64,000 nt of DNA. Source: Betaproteobacteria bacterium (lineage in GTDB: Bacteria > Pseudomonadota > Gammaproteobacteria > Burkholderiales > Casimicrobiaceae). The notes under the pieces were generated by a model. The model did not search any database. It saw only the letters and a list, made by a program, of their open reading frames with translations, and had not been told where the DNA came from. How positions within the stretch are numbered: position 1 is the stretch's first letter; each line of letters starts with the position of its first letter. Below, piece by piece: positions 17,163 to 26,190 of this stretch. Both the position numbers and the translations under genes were made by a program. The stretch is taken from positions 62,001-126,000 of the forward strand of contig JADIZG010000001.1 of NCBI GenBank assembly GCA_016704895.1, in the 5' to 3' direction.

Positions 17163-17193
17163 CGGAATATGGAACGCTGCAAGCCATATTTCG
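17163..17193. promoter_or_regulatory. Palindromic operator candidate between iclR and xsc
   Basis: Arms CGGAATATGG (17163–17172) and CCATATTTCG (17184–17193) match at nine of ten positions across an 11-base spacer. The AT-rich arms stand out against GC-rich surroundings. The position, 16 bases from the regulator start and about 80 bases before xsc, suits control of both divergent promoters. Confidence 0.7.
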
Positions 17194-17275
17194 ATTGTTC
17201 ATGTTGCCTGGAGCGCCCCGCTGTGGAACACTTCGCGCTCATCGCCAGCCGAGCGAATCCCGGAAGGACCCCGTC

Positions 17276-19084
17276 ATGAACAAGCCCGCCGATCTGCCCA
17301 CCCCGATGCCCACCGCCGTGACCGGACGCCACAAGATGACGCCGTCGGAGGCGTTCGTCGAGACGCTCGTCGCCCAGGGCGTGAAGGACGTCTTCGGTAT
17401 CGTGGGGTCCGCGTACATGGACGCGCTCGACCTGTTCCCGCTCGCCGGCATCCGCTTCATCTCGGTCGCGCACGAGCAGGGCGGCGGCCACATGGCCGAC
17501 GGCTACTCGCGGGTGTCGGGACGCCACGGCGTTTGCATCGCGCAGAACGGCCCCGGCATCACGAACTTCGTCACGTCGACGGCCGCCGCGTTCTGGGCGC
17601 ACTCGCCGGTCGTCGTCATCACGCCGGAAACCGGCAGCGCGACGCTCGGCCTCGGCGGCTTCCAGGAAACGGAGCAGCTGCCGATCTTCTCGAAGATCAC
17701 CAAGTACCAGGCGCACGTGAACAACCGGGCGCGCATGGCCGAACTGACCGCGCGCGCGTTCGACCGCGCCCACCTCGAGCTCGGGCCGACGCAGCTCAAC
17801 ATCCCGCGCGACTTCTTCTACGGCGACATCGAGTGCGAGATCCCGCGCCCGCTCGCGATCGAGCGCGGTGCCGGCGGCGAGAAGAGCCTGGCCGAGGCGG
17901 CGGAGCTCCTCGCCGGCGCGAAGTTCCCGGTCATCCTCGCGGGCGGCGGCATCGTGATGGCGAACGGCCAGCCCGAGGCGATCGCGCTCGCCGAGCTCCT
18001 GCAGGCGCCCGTAGCGGTCTCGTACCTGCACAACGACGCGTTCCCGGCGAAGCACGCGCTCTGGTGCGGCCCGCTCGGCTACCAGGGCAGCAAGGCCGCG
18101 ATGAAGCTCATCGGCCAGGCGGACGTCGTGCTCGCCCTGGGCTCGCGCCTGGGCCCCTTCGGCACGCTGCCGCAGCACGGCCTCGACTACTGGCCCAAGA
18201 ACGCGAAGATCATCCAGGTCGACGCCGACCCGACGATGCTGGGCCTCGTCAAGACGATCTCCGTCGGCATCTGCGGCGACGCGAAGGCGGCGTCTCTCGC
18301 GCTCGCGGCGCGGCTCAAGGGGAAGCAGCTCGCCTGTCACGCGAACCAGGCGGACCGCCTCGCGAAGGTCAGGGCCGAGAAGGCCGCGTGGGAGGCGGAG
18401 CTCGACGGCTGGGCGCACGAGAAGGACGCATGGTCGCTCGAGGTGGCGAAGGGCACGTCGCTCATGCACCCGCGCCAGATGCTGCGCGAGCTCGAGCGGG
18501 CGATGCCGGACGGCGCGATGGTGTCGACCGACATCGGCAACATCTGCTCGGTGTCGAACAGCTACCTGCGCTTCGACGAGCCGCGCTCGATGTTCGCGGC
18601 GATGAGCTTCGGCAACTGCGGCTACGCGTTCCCGACGATCATCGGCGCGAAGGTCGCGGCGCCCGAACGCCCGGCGATCGCCTACGTCGGCGACGGCGCC
18701 TGGGGCATGAGCTTCGGCGAGATCCTGACCTGCGTGCGCGAGAACATCCCCGTGACGGCGGTCGTCTTCAACAACGGCCAGTGGGGCGCGGAGAAGAAGA
18801 ACCACGTCGACTTCTACGCGAACCGCTTCCTCGGCGTGAACCTGGACAAGCAGCCGTCGTGGGCGGCCGTCGCGAAGGCGATGGGTGCCGAGGGCGTGCG
18901 CATCGAGAAGGCGTCGGACGTCGGTCCCGCGCTGCGCGCGGCCGCCGCGGCGCAGAGGGACGGCAAGACCACGGTGCTCGAGATGATGGTGACGCGCGAG
19001 CTCGGCGACCCGTTCCGGCGCGATGCGCTCGCGATGCCGACGCGCCACCTCGCCAAGTACAAGTCGACCGAAGCTCCTCGATAG
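17276..19084 (+). CDS. xsc: Sulfoacetaldehyde acetyltransferase
   Basis: A 602-residue thiamine diphosphate enzyme that cleaves sulfoacetaldehyde with phosphate to acetyl phosphate and sulfite. The N-terminal block KMTPSEAFVETLVAQGVKDV and GIVGSAYMDALD are characteristic of Xsc and differ from acetolactate synthases. The cofactor-activating Glu67 sits in AHEQGGGHMADGYS. The ThDP/Mg motif runs GDGAWGMSFGE…FNN near residues 485–515. GGAAGGA precedes the ATG. As the common last step of C2 sulfonate degradation, it is the hub of this island. An IclR gene is divergent upstream, and a Bug receptor, acylating dehydrogenase and ligase follow on the same strand. Confidence 0.95.
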   Translation: MNKPADLPTPMPTAVTGRHKMTPSEAFVETLVAQGVKDVFGIVGSAYMDALDLFPLAGIRFISVAHEQGGGHMADGYSRVSGRHGVCIAQNGPGITNFVTSTAAAFWAHSPVVVITPETGSATLGLGGFQETEQLPIFSKITKYQAHVNNRARMAELTARAFDRAHLELGPTQLNIPRDFFYGDIECEIPRPLAIERGAGGEKSLAEAAELLAGAKFPVILAGGGIVMANGQPEAIALAELLQAPVAVSYLHNDAFPAKHALWCGPLGYQGSKAAMKLIGQADVVLALGSRLGPFGTLPQHGLDYWPKNAKIIQVDADPTMLGLVKTISVGICGDAKAASLALAARLKGKQLACHANQADRLAKVRAEKAAWEAELDGWAHEKDAWSLEVAKGTSLMHPRQMLRELERAMPDGAMVSTDIGNICSVSNSYLRFDEPRSMFAAMSFGNCGYAFPTIIGAKVAAPERPAIAYVGDGAWGMSFGEILTCVRENIPVTAVVFNNGQWGAEKKNHVDFYANRFLGVNLDKQPSWAAVAKAMGAEGVRIEKASDVGPALRAAAAAQRDGKTTVLEMMVTRELGDPFRRDALAMPTRHLAKYKSTEAPR

Positions 19085-19152
19085 CCGGCATTTCCTGCGG
19101 CTCGCTCCGCGCAACTCGCCACGAACGAACACGCGGACGGCGTTCGGGCAGC

Positions 19153-19180
19153 TTGACTCGGCGCACGGCGCCGCGATACT
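19153..19180 (+). promoter_or_regulatory. Candidate sigma-70 promoter before the tctC–sauST genes
   Basis: TTGACT (19153–19158) and GATACT (19175–19180) are spaced by 16 bases in the 175-base gap after xsc. The gap also holds a hairpin with arms CTTCCC and GGGAAG (19185–19201). The downstream genes may therefore have their own promoter in addition to readthrough from xsc. Confidence 0.45.
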
Positions 19181-19259
19181 CCCTCTTCCCTCGGCGGGAA
19201 GGGGGCCGCAGCGAGAGGCAAGCCCGCGCAAGACGGGCTCACGGCAGGAGGAGAGCGCC

Positions 19260-20228
19260 ATGAAATCGTTCCGTCACGCGGCGAGCGCGGTGTTCGCGTT
19301 CGCGCTGGTCGCCGGTCTTGCGCAGGCGCAGGACTGGCCGTCGAAGCCGATCCGGATGATCGTCCCCTACCCGCCGGGCGGTGGGACGGACGTCGTCGCG
19401 CGCATCGTCAACGAGAAGCTCTCGCCCGAGCTCGGCCAGACGATCGTGGTCGACAACAAGGGGGGCGCCGGCGGCAGCGTCGGCACCGAGCTCGCGGCGA
19501 AGGCGCCGTCGGACGGCTACACGGTGCTGATGACGCTGTCGTCGCACACGATCAATCCGAAGCTCTACACGAAGCTCGCCTACGACGTCGAGCGCGACTT
19601 CATCCCGGTGAGCCTCGCGGCGATGATCCCGCAGATCGTCGTCGCCAACCCGTCGGTGCCGGCGGGCAACATCCAGGAGCTCGTCGCGCTCCTGAAGGCG
19701 AATCCGGGCAAGTTCAACTACGCGTCGGTCGGCATCGGGTCGCCGGGGCACATCGCGGGCGAGCTCTTCAAGCTCAAGACGGGCGTGCAGATGACGCACG
19801 TGCCCTACAAGGGAGGCGGGCCGGCGGTCACCGACACGATCGGCGGGCAGGTGCAGCTCCTGTTCGTCTCGATGCCGGCGGCGTGGCAGCACGTGAAGAG
19901 CGGCCGCCTCAAGGCGCTCGCGGTGACCAGCGCGAAGCGCAGCATCGCGGCGCCCGACCTGCCGACGATCGCCGAGCAGGGCGTGCCGGAGGTCGTCGTC
20001 GACTCCTGGTACGGGCTGCTCGTGCCGGCGAAGACGCCGGCGCCGGTCGTCGCGAAGCTCAACGCGGCGATGGTCAAGGTGCTGCAGACGCCCGAGGTGC
20101 GCGAGAAGCTGCTCGCGCAGGGGGCGGAGGCGGCGTCCTCGTCGTCCGCCGACTTCGAGGCGCTGATCCGCGACGAGCTGAAGAAGTGGGACTACGTGAT
20201 CCGCGAAGCGAAGATCACGCCGGAATGA
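19260..20228 (+). CDS. Bug-type (TctC family) periplasmic solute receptor
   Basis: A 322-residue protein with a signal peptide (hydrophobic core, GLAQAQ) and the Bug family features WPSKPIRMIVPYPPGGGTDVVAR, NKGGAGGSVGTELAAKAPSDGYT and HVPYKGGGPAVTD. GGAGGAG precedes the ATG. No tctA or tctB membrane genes are adjacent, as is common for these receptors in betaproteobacteria. It overlaps the SauS-like gene by four bases (ATGA), so it belongs to that operon and probably binds its substrate, with sulfoacetate as the first candidate. It could pair with membrane subunits encoded elsewhere. Confidence 0.88.
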   Translation: MKSFRHAASAVFAFALVAGLAQAQDWPSKPIRMIVPYPPGGGTDVVARIVNEKLSPELGQTIVVDNKGGAGGSVGTELAAKAPSDGYTVLMTLSSHTINPKLYTKLAYDVERDFIPVSLAAMIPQIVVANPSVPAGNIQELVALLKANPGKFNYASVGIGSPGHIAGELFKLKTGVQMTHVPYKGGGPAVTDTIGGQVQLLFVSMPAAWQHVKSGRLKALAVTSAKRSIAAPDLPTIAEQGVPEVVVDSWYGLLVPAKTPAPVVAKLNAAMVKVLQTPEVREKLLAQGAEAASSSSADFEALIRDELKKWDYVIREAKITPE

Positions 20229-21667
20229 GCGATCGCGGGGCGGCTGTCGGGCAGGACCCGGCGCGCGTGCGTGTCGAGGTCGCGGCGCTCGTCGCCCGGG
20301 CGCGCGCGGCGCAGCGCGAGATCGACGGTTGCGACCAGGCCCGGGCCGACGAGCTCGCGGTCGCGGCCGCCTGGGCGATCGTCGAGCCGACGCGCAACCG
20401 CGCGCTCGCCGAACTGGCGGTGCGCGACACCGGCATGGGCGACGTCGCCGACAAGTTCGCCAAGAACCGGCGCAAGACGATGGGCCTCCTGCGCGACCTC
20501 GCGGGGATCCGCACGGCCGGCATCGTCGCCGAGGACCGCGAGCGCGGCCTGATCGAGATCGCGCGGCCGGTGGGCGTCGTCGCCGCGATCACGCCGTCGA
20601 CCAACCCCGGCGCCACGCCGGCGAACAACATCGTCAACGCGCTGAAGGCCCGCAACGCGATCGTCCTCGCGCCGTCGCCGAAGGGCGCGTCGACGCTCGC
20701 CCTCCTCATCGAGTACGTGCACGCCGAGCTCGACCGCATCGGCGCGCCGCGCGACCTCGTGCAGATGCTGCCGATGCCGGTGTCGCGCGAGCACACGCGG
20801 GAGCTGATGCGGCAGGCGGACCTCGTCGTCGCCACCGGGTCGCGGAACAACGTGCGCGCGGCCTACGCGAGCGGCACGCCCGCGCTCGGCGTGGGCGCCG
20901 GCAACGTGGCCGTCATCGTCGACGAGTCGGCGGACGTCGCAGACGCAGCCGCCAAGATCGCGCGGTCGAAGACGTTCGACAACGCGACCTCCTGCTCTTC
21001 GGAGAACAGCGTGATCGCGGTCGAGGCCGTGGCGGACGCGCTCATCGCCCAATTCGCGAAGCACGGCGGCGTTCGGCTCACCCCCGACGAGTCGGCGTTG
21101 CTCGAGCGCGCGATGTTCCCGGACGGCAAGCTGGCGCCGGCGTATGTCGCGCGGTCGGCGCCGGCGATCGCGGCGCTCGCCGGGCTCGAGCGCGACGCGT
21201 GCCGGACGGCGCGGTTCCTCGTCGTGGACGTCGACGCCGTCGGCCCACAGACGCCCTACTCGGGCGAGAAGCTCTCGCCGGTGCTCGCGTTCTACCGCGC
21301 GGCGGACTTCGAGGCCGGCGCCGTGCGCGCCGCTCAGCTCCTCGCTTACGAGGGCGCCGGCCACTCGGTCGGGCTGCACACGCGCCTGCCCGAGCGCGCG
21401 ACGCGGCTCGGCCTCACGCTGCCGGTGTGCCGCGTCATCGTGAACCAGGCGCATTGCTTCGCCACCGGCGGCGCCTTCGACAACGGCCTGCCGTTTTCGC
21501 TGTCGATGGGCTGCGGCACCTGGGGCGGCAACAGCTTTTCGGACAACCTCAACGTGCGCCATTTCATGAACGTCACGCGCGTCGTCCAGCCGCTCGCACC
21601 GGAGCGCGTGCGCGAGCCGAGCGAGGACGAGCTCTTCGGCGAGTACCGGCGCCGCTACGGTCTCTGA
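20225..21667 (+). CDS. sauS: Acylating aldehyde dehydrogenase, SauS-like (sulfoacetaldehyde dehydrogenase)
   Basis: A 480-residue CoA-dependent aldehyde dehydrogenase. The nucleotide-binding side shows PVGVVAAITPSTNPGATPANN. The catalytic Cys257 lies in DNATSCSSENSV, and the C-terminal part carries GTWGGNSFSDNLN. Its shape is that of SauS from sulfoacetate degradation, which reduces sulfoacetyl-CoA to sulfoacetaldehyde. Its start overlaps the receptor gene and its stop overlaps the next ligase gene, both as ATGA, and xsc lies just upstream. Sulfoacetate as substrate is inferred from the ligase–dehydrogenase–xsc combination. Other short acyl-CoA reductases share the fold. Confidence 0.82.
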   Translation: MSDRGAAVGQDPARVRVEVAALVARARAAQREIDGCDQARADELAVAAAWAIVEPTRNRALAELAVRDTGMGDVADKFAKNRRKTMGLLRDLAGIRTAGIVAEDRERGLIEIARPVGVVAAITPSTNPGATPANNIVNALKARNAIVLAPSPKGASTLALLIEYVHAELDRIGAPRDLVQMLPMPVSREHTRELMRQADLVVATGSRNNVRAAYASGTPALGVGAGNVAVIVDESADVADAAAKIARSKTFDNATSCSSENSVIAVEAVADALIAQFAKHGGVRLTPDESALLERAMFPDGKLAPAYVARSAPAIAALAGLERDACRTARFLVVDVDAVGPQTPYSGEKLSPVLAFYRAADFEAGAVRAAQLLAYEGAGHSVGLHTRLPERATRLGLTLPVCRVIVNQAHCFATGGAFDNGLPFSLSMGCGTWGGNSFSDNLNVRHFMNVTRVVQPLAPERVREPSEDELFGEYRRRYGL

Positions 21668-23185
21668 TGGAGCCGTCGGGCGACTTCCGCGCGGTGCTCG
21701 AGGCGCGGGCCGCCGACGCGCCCGACGCGCCGTTCCTCTGCGCCCCCGAGTCGGGCCAGGTGCTCTCGTACGGCGCGCTGACGTCGACGTCGGACGCGCT
21801 CGCGGCGCACTTCGAGCGCCTCGGCGCGCCGGAAGGCGCCCGCATCGCGTTCATGCTGCCCAACGGGATCGCGGCCGCGGCGGTGTTCGTCGGCACGATG
21901 GCCGCGGGTCGCATCGTCGTGCCGGTCAACCTGCTCGCGCAGGACGCGCATCTCGACCACACGCTCGCGCACGCGGAGCCGAGCATCGTGTTCGCGTCGG
22001 GCGAGCACGCCGCCCGCGTGCGCGAGTCGCTCGCGCGCATCGGATCCTCGCCGGCGCTCGAGGTCGTGGACGCGGACCGCCTCGACCTGCCGCGCGCCCC
22101 CGCGCCCGCGCTCGCGGACCGCGATCCCTCGCGTGCGTCGATGCTCATGTACACGTCGGGGACGACCGGCCTGCCCAAGGGCGTGCTGCTGTCGCACGCC
22201 TCGATGCTCCACGCGGGCAGCGCGGTCGCGAGCCACCATGGCCTCGGTCCGGCGGACCGCGTTCTGTCGTCGCTGCCGCTCTACCACATCAACGGCCAGT
22301 GCATCTCGACGACGGGCACGCTGTGCTCGGGCGGCAGCATCGTGATGCCGCACCGGTTCTCGGTGTCGCAGTGGTGGTCGCTCGTCGAGCGCTGGCGGCC
22401 GACCTGGCTGAACCTCGTGCCGACGATCGTCGCCTACCTGCTGAACGCGCCCGACCCGACGCCCGCCGAGCGCGAGGCGATGCGGGGCGTGCGCTTCGCC
22501 CGTTCGGCGTCCGCGCCGCTGCCGCCCGAGCAGCAGCGCGCGTTCGAGGAGCGCTTCGGCATCCCGATCATCGAGGCGATGGGGCTCACCGAGTGCGCGT
22601 CGGTCGCGTTCTGCAATCCGATGGAGCTCGCGCGAGCGGCGCATCGGCAGCCCGGGACGGCCGCTCGCGATCGAGGCGCGCGTGGTCGACCGCGAGGGGC
22701 GCACGCTGTCGGTCGGCGAGCGCGGCGAGATCCAGTTGCGCGGTCCCGGCGTGATGCTGGGCTACTACCGTGCGCCCGAGCTCACGGCGGCGAGCCTGTC
22801 GGACGACGGCTGGCTCGCGACCGGCGACCTGGGCTACCGCGACGACGACGGCTTCTATTTCGTCACCGGGCGATCGAAGGAACTGATCATCAAGGGCGGC
22901 GAGAACATCGCGCCGCGCGAGATCGACGAGGCGCTGCTCAGGCACCCGGCGGTGCTCGAGGCCGCGGCGGTCGGTGTGCCCGACCGCGACTACGGGCAGG
23001 AGATCCTCGCGTGCGTCGTCGTCAAGCCCGACCGGACGCTCACGCGCGACGAGCTCGACCGCCATTGCCTGCGCGAGCTCGGCCGCTACAAGTCGCCGCG
23101 CTACGTGCGCTTCGTCGACGCGCTGCCCAAGGGGCCGTCCGGCAAGGTGCAGCGGATGAAGCTCGCCGAGGGCTTCACGCCCTGA
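21667..23185 (+). CDS. sauT: AMP-forming acyl-CoA ligase, SauT-like, frameshifted
   Basis: The ANL-family ligase would be about 505 residues. The N-terminal part carries the adenylation motif LMYTSGTTGLPKGVLLSH and MGLTECASVAFCNP. The C-terminal part carries TGDLGYRDDDGFYFVTGRSKE, IIKGGENIAPREI and the catalytic Lys motif GPSGKVQRMK. The frame changes by one base between 22627 and 22634, where one extra base interrupts what should read ERRIGSPGRPLAIEARVVD. The start overlaps the SauS-like gene. In sulfoacetate degradation SauT makes sulfoacetyl-CoA from sulfoacetate, CoA and ATP. The last 11 bases overlap the convergent GTPase gene. The frameshift is probably a sequence error, since both halves are well conserved. 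Confidence 0.78.
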
Positions 23186-24686
23186 CCGGCGCGGCGGGCG
23201 GGCGCGCCGGCGCGGGGCCCGAGCCGGCCGCGAGCGCCCCCGGGTAGAGCCGGTCGAGCACGTCGCGCGCCGCGGCGGCGAGCAGCCCCGTGAGCCCCTG
23301 CGTGATCTCGTCGGCGTCGCACGCGGGCTCGCGCCGCGACCACAGCCCGGCGAGCGCGTCCCGGCGACGCTCGACCGCCTCGGCGACGATCGGCGGCCAG
23401 AACGGCGGATACTCGGTCTCGGTCCAGTCGCCGCGGCCGCGTCCGTAATGCGCGACCGCGAGGTAGCGCAGCAGCGCCGACGCGACGAGGCCGGACAGGA
23501 ATGCGTCTTCCCAGCGCAGCGCCGCCCCGGACTTGCCGCGCGCGAGATTGAGGCCCCGCGCGATGCCCGCGCCGCCGAGCGCGCCGAGGACCGCGCCGGT
23601 CAGCATGCCGGCGCCGAACGTGAAGCCGCCCGCAGCGAGGTCCGCGGCGAGCCCGGTGAGCGCGCCGGACACGACGCCGCCCATCATCGCGGCCTTGCGC
23701 TCGTCGACCGGCGCGTCGAGCGAGACGCCCGCCGCGAGTCGGGCGAGCACCTCGCCTTTCGCGCTGCCGTCGAGCCCGTGCAGCGCGATCAGCCGGTCGG
23801 TGCTCGCGCGGAGCGCGTCGTCGAGGCGCGCGGCCATCGCGCGCGACGCGCGTGCCTTCCCGTCCTCCGCGTCGTCGCGACCGATGCCGAGGCTGCGACC
23901 GATCCCGCGCAATGCGCCGCCGACCCCCGCGTCCGGCAACGGCTCGCGATCGCACGCGGCGTACGCGATCGGCGCCGCGAGCGCGGCCATTGCCTCGTCG
24001 AACTGCGCGAGACGCCGCGCCTGCCACGCGTCGGCCAGGCGGCCGAACGGCGCGCGCCGCGCGTCGGGCAGCGCGTCGCGGACCAGGTCGAAGAGCGCGA
24101 TCTCCTGCACCCAGCAGCGCGCGAACGCGTCGAGCGTCGTCACCTCGCGAATCGTCGGATGCGATCCCAGCGCGGACCGCCAGCGCGCCTCGTCGGCCTG
24201 CTCCTCGTCGCGCGGCCGCGGGCGGCCGGTCTGGTTCAGCAGCACGATCACCGGCTTGCCGATCCAGTCGAGCACGGCCATCTCGGGCGCGAGGTAGCCC
24301 GCGTCCTCCGGCGCCTCGGACGCGTTGACCAGGTAGAGCACGGCGTCGGCCTGCTCGCGCACGTTGCGCACCGCCTGCTGCGACAGGTAGAACGCCCGGT
24401 CGCGGAAGCGGTCCCACACCTGCGACAGGAACCAGCCGACCGGATTGCCCTGCTGCGCGAGTCGCCGCGCGAGCCTCGCGCTGTCGCCGAAGCCCGGCGT
24501 GTCCCACAGGACGAGCGCGTCGCCCTCCGGCGTCTCGACGAGCGGGTAGGCGGCAGCCTCCTGCGTGACGTGCTGCGCGTCGCGCACCACGCCGACGTCG
24601 CGACCGAGCAGCGTGCGCGCGAGCGTCGTCTTGCCCGCGTTCGTGTGCGAGATCAGCGACAGCGCGATCGAGGCGGTCCCGCTCAC
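23175..24686 (-). CDS. GTPase with C-terminal DUF3482 domain
   Basis: A 503-residue protein. Its N-terminal GTPase domain has a P-loop SHTNAGKTTLARTLL (residues 12–26), a switch II motif DTPGFGDSARLARR, and VLLNQTG in the place of the usual NKxD. The C-terminal half holds glycine-rich hydrophobic segments (GVVSGALTGLAADLAAGGFTFGAGMLTGAVLGALGGAG), typical of DUF3482. The GTG start overlaps the stop of the upstream DUF2868 gene (GTGA). The two families are regularly encoded together and likely act as a membrane-associated unit. The cellular role is not established. Confidence 0.85.
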   Translation of the reverse strand: MSGTASIALSLISHTNAGKTTLARTLLGRDVGVVRDAQHVTQEAAAYPLVETPEGDALVLWDTPGFGDSARLARRLAQQGNPVGWFLSQVWDRFRDRAFYLSQQAVRNVREQADAVLYLVNASEAPEDAGYLAPEMAVLDWIGKPVIVLLNQTGRPRPRDEEQADEARWRSALGSHPTIREVTTLDAFARCWVQEIALFDLVRDALPDARRAPFGRLADAWQARRLAQFDEAMAALAAPIAYAACDREPLPDAGVGGALRGIGRSLGIGRDDAEDGKARASRAMAARLDDALRASTDRLIALHGLDGSAKGEVLARLAAGVSLDAPVDERKAAMMGGVVSGALTGLAADLAAGGFTFGAGMLTGAVLGALGGAGIARGLNLARGKSGAALRWEDAFLSGLVASALLRYLAVAHYGRGRGDWTETEYPPFWPPIVAEAVERRRDALAGLWSRREPACDADEITQGLTGLLAAAARDVLDRLYPGALAAGSGPAPARPPAAPVRA

Positions 24687-26116
24687 GCCGGGTTCTTGTC
24701 GCCGATCGCCGCATCGAGCGCGGCGTCGGTCGCCGCGAGATCCGGGTTCGCGAGGTCCGCGAACACGACGCTCACGCGGGCCTCGTCGCACAGCTCGCGC
24801 CACGCGGCCCGGCGATTCCCGGTGCGCGTGGGGTCGCTCCCGAAGCGCTCGAGCCACGGGCCTTCGTCGACCAGCGCGAACAGGGCTTCCACGCTCTCGC
24901 GCTGCTGCGCGAGCGCGGCGAGGAAGGCGCCGTGCGCCTCGCGCTCGGGCGTCGCCGTCGCGTTGAACAGCGCGACGAGCGTGCTGCCGGCCACGGCGTC
25001 GGCCGCGGGCGCGTCCTCGGCGCCGTAAGCGACCGGCGGTGCGACGAGCAGGGCGGCGCTCCCGCCGAACGACCGCGCGACGATCGCCTCGAGGCCCGCG
25101 ATCGCCGCGGGCGTCGCGGCATAGCTGTACGGGACCACGCGCACGCGTGCCGGTCCGCCGCGGTAGCCGCGAAGGAGCCGCCGGAAGTACGGCTCGTCGA
25201 GCGGCAGCGCGAAGCGCGTCGCGCGATGGCGCTCGACCAGCCATGCGCCGAGCGCGAGCAGGAGCCTCGGCGCGACGACGACGACAGCAACCGTCGCGGC
25301 CATCAGGTGCAGCCAGCGCGCGGCGTTTTCGCCGGCCGGCGCGCGGATCGCAGCGACCTCGGCGAGCGTCGGCACCGGGACGCCGGTGAGCAACGCGCCG
25401 GGCAGGTAGGCGATCGCGGCGATCGAGCGCACGACGGACGCGTCGAGGAACGTGCTCTCCCAGCTCGCCCGGTATTCCAGCGCGAGCCCGCGCACGTAGA
25501 GGCCGGCGAGCACGCCCGCCGCGAGCATCGCCGCCGCGAGATGCAGGATGCGCACGGCGCGGATGCCGTGGAGCGGGGCGGAACGGCGGGCCCATTCCTC
25601 GCTGAACGCAACGATCGCGTCGCGCATGCCGCCCTCGCCGCGCGGACGCCCGCCGCCGCCGGCGTAGCGCCGGATCGCGGCGGCGAACGGTCCCGGCCGT
25701 CCGGCCTCGCCGTACCGGACGACGTACCCGACCGCGATGACGAGGTAGACCGCGACGTTCCAGACGATCAGCCCCAGCACCGGCGGCGCGAGGATGTTGA
25801 CGCGATGCGCCTGGTCCACCTGGTCGAGGAAGGCGCCGAGCGCGAACGCCAGCGCGACGACGGCAGTGCCGACCCATGGCCGCCAGCGCAGCGCGCGCAC
25901 CGCACGCGGGAGCGCGGGATCGCGCTCGCCGATCCGCTCGACGGCGAGCGCCGCGCGGCGCGCGAGGTACGCGTCGGGCGTCGCGTCCGCGCCGACGACC
26001 TGCGCCGCCGCCCGGCTCGCCCACGCGCGGTCGGCCTCGCTCCACGACGCGCGCGCGCCGTCGGCGGTCTCGACCGCGCGCACCGCGACGACGTCCATGG
26101 CAGCGGATTCGTCCAT
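24683..26116 (-). CDS. DUF2868 membrane protein
   Basis: A 477-residue protein with an N-terminal soluble part (to about 75), a cluster of about four or five membrane segments between 80 and 310, and a soluble C-terminal domain (PYSYAATPAAIAGLEAIVARSFGG onward). This layout and its partner gene identify DUF2868. It is translated just before and overlaps the DUF3482 GTPase gene. The ATG at 26116 is followed by another in-frame ATG six codons later, which could be the true start. No catalytic motif is visible. It may be the membrane anchor or effector of the GTPase. Confidence 0.8.
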   Translation of the reverse strand: MDESAAMDVVAVRAVETADGARASWSEADRAWASRAAAQVVGADATPDAYLARRAALAVERIGERDPALPRAVRALRWRPWVGTAVVALAFALGAFLDQVDQAHRVNILAPPVLGLIVWNVAVYLVIAVGYVVRYGEAGRPGPFAAAIRRYAGGGGRPRGEGGMRDAIVAFSEEWARRSAPLHGIRAVRILHLAAAMLAAGVLAGLYVRGLALEYRASWESTFLDASVVRSIAAIAYLPGALLTGVPVPTLAEVAAIRAPAGENAARWLHLMAATVAVVVVAPRLLLALGAWLVERHRATRFALPLDEPYFRRLLRGYRGGPARVRVVPYSYAATPAAIAGLEAIVARSFGGSAALLVAPPVAYGAEDAPAADAVAGSTLVALFNATATPEREAHGAFLAALAQQRESVEALFALVDEGPWLERFGSDPTRTGNRRAAWRELCDEARVSVVFADLANPDLAATDAALDAAIGDKNPA

Positions 26117-26190
26117 CCTGCCGGCGATTCTACGCGGCGCCCCGCCGAAGCAAGCGCCCCGCTTGCCCGGATCCGGCTACGATTGGTGCG

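Noticed and set aside
1..23185. Prophage, transposon or integrative element carrying the sulfonate genes
   Set aside because: I found no transposase, integrase or attachment-site repeat at the edges. The island looks like ordinary chromosomal accessory content.
20329..23247. A 972-codon plus-strand frame covering the sauS and sauT region
   Set aside because: Only its middle part (from 21667 to about 22630) is real SauT-like protein. The left part is an Arg-rich shadow of sauS and the right part is out of frame after the ligase frameshift.
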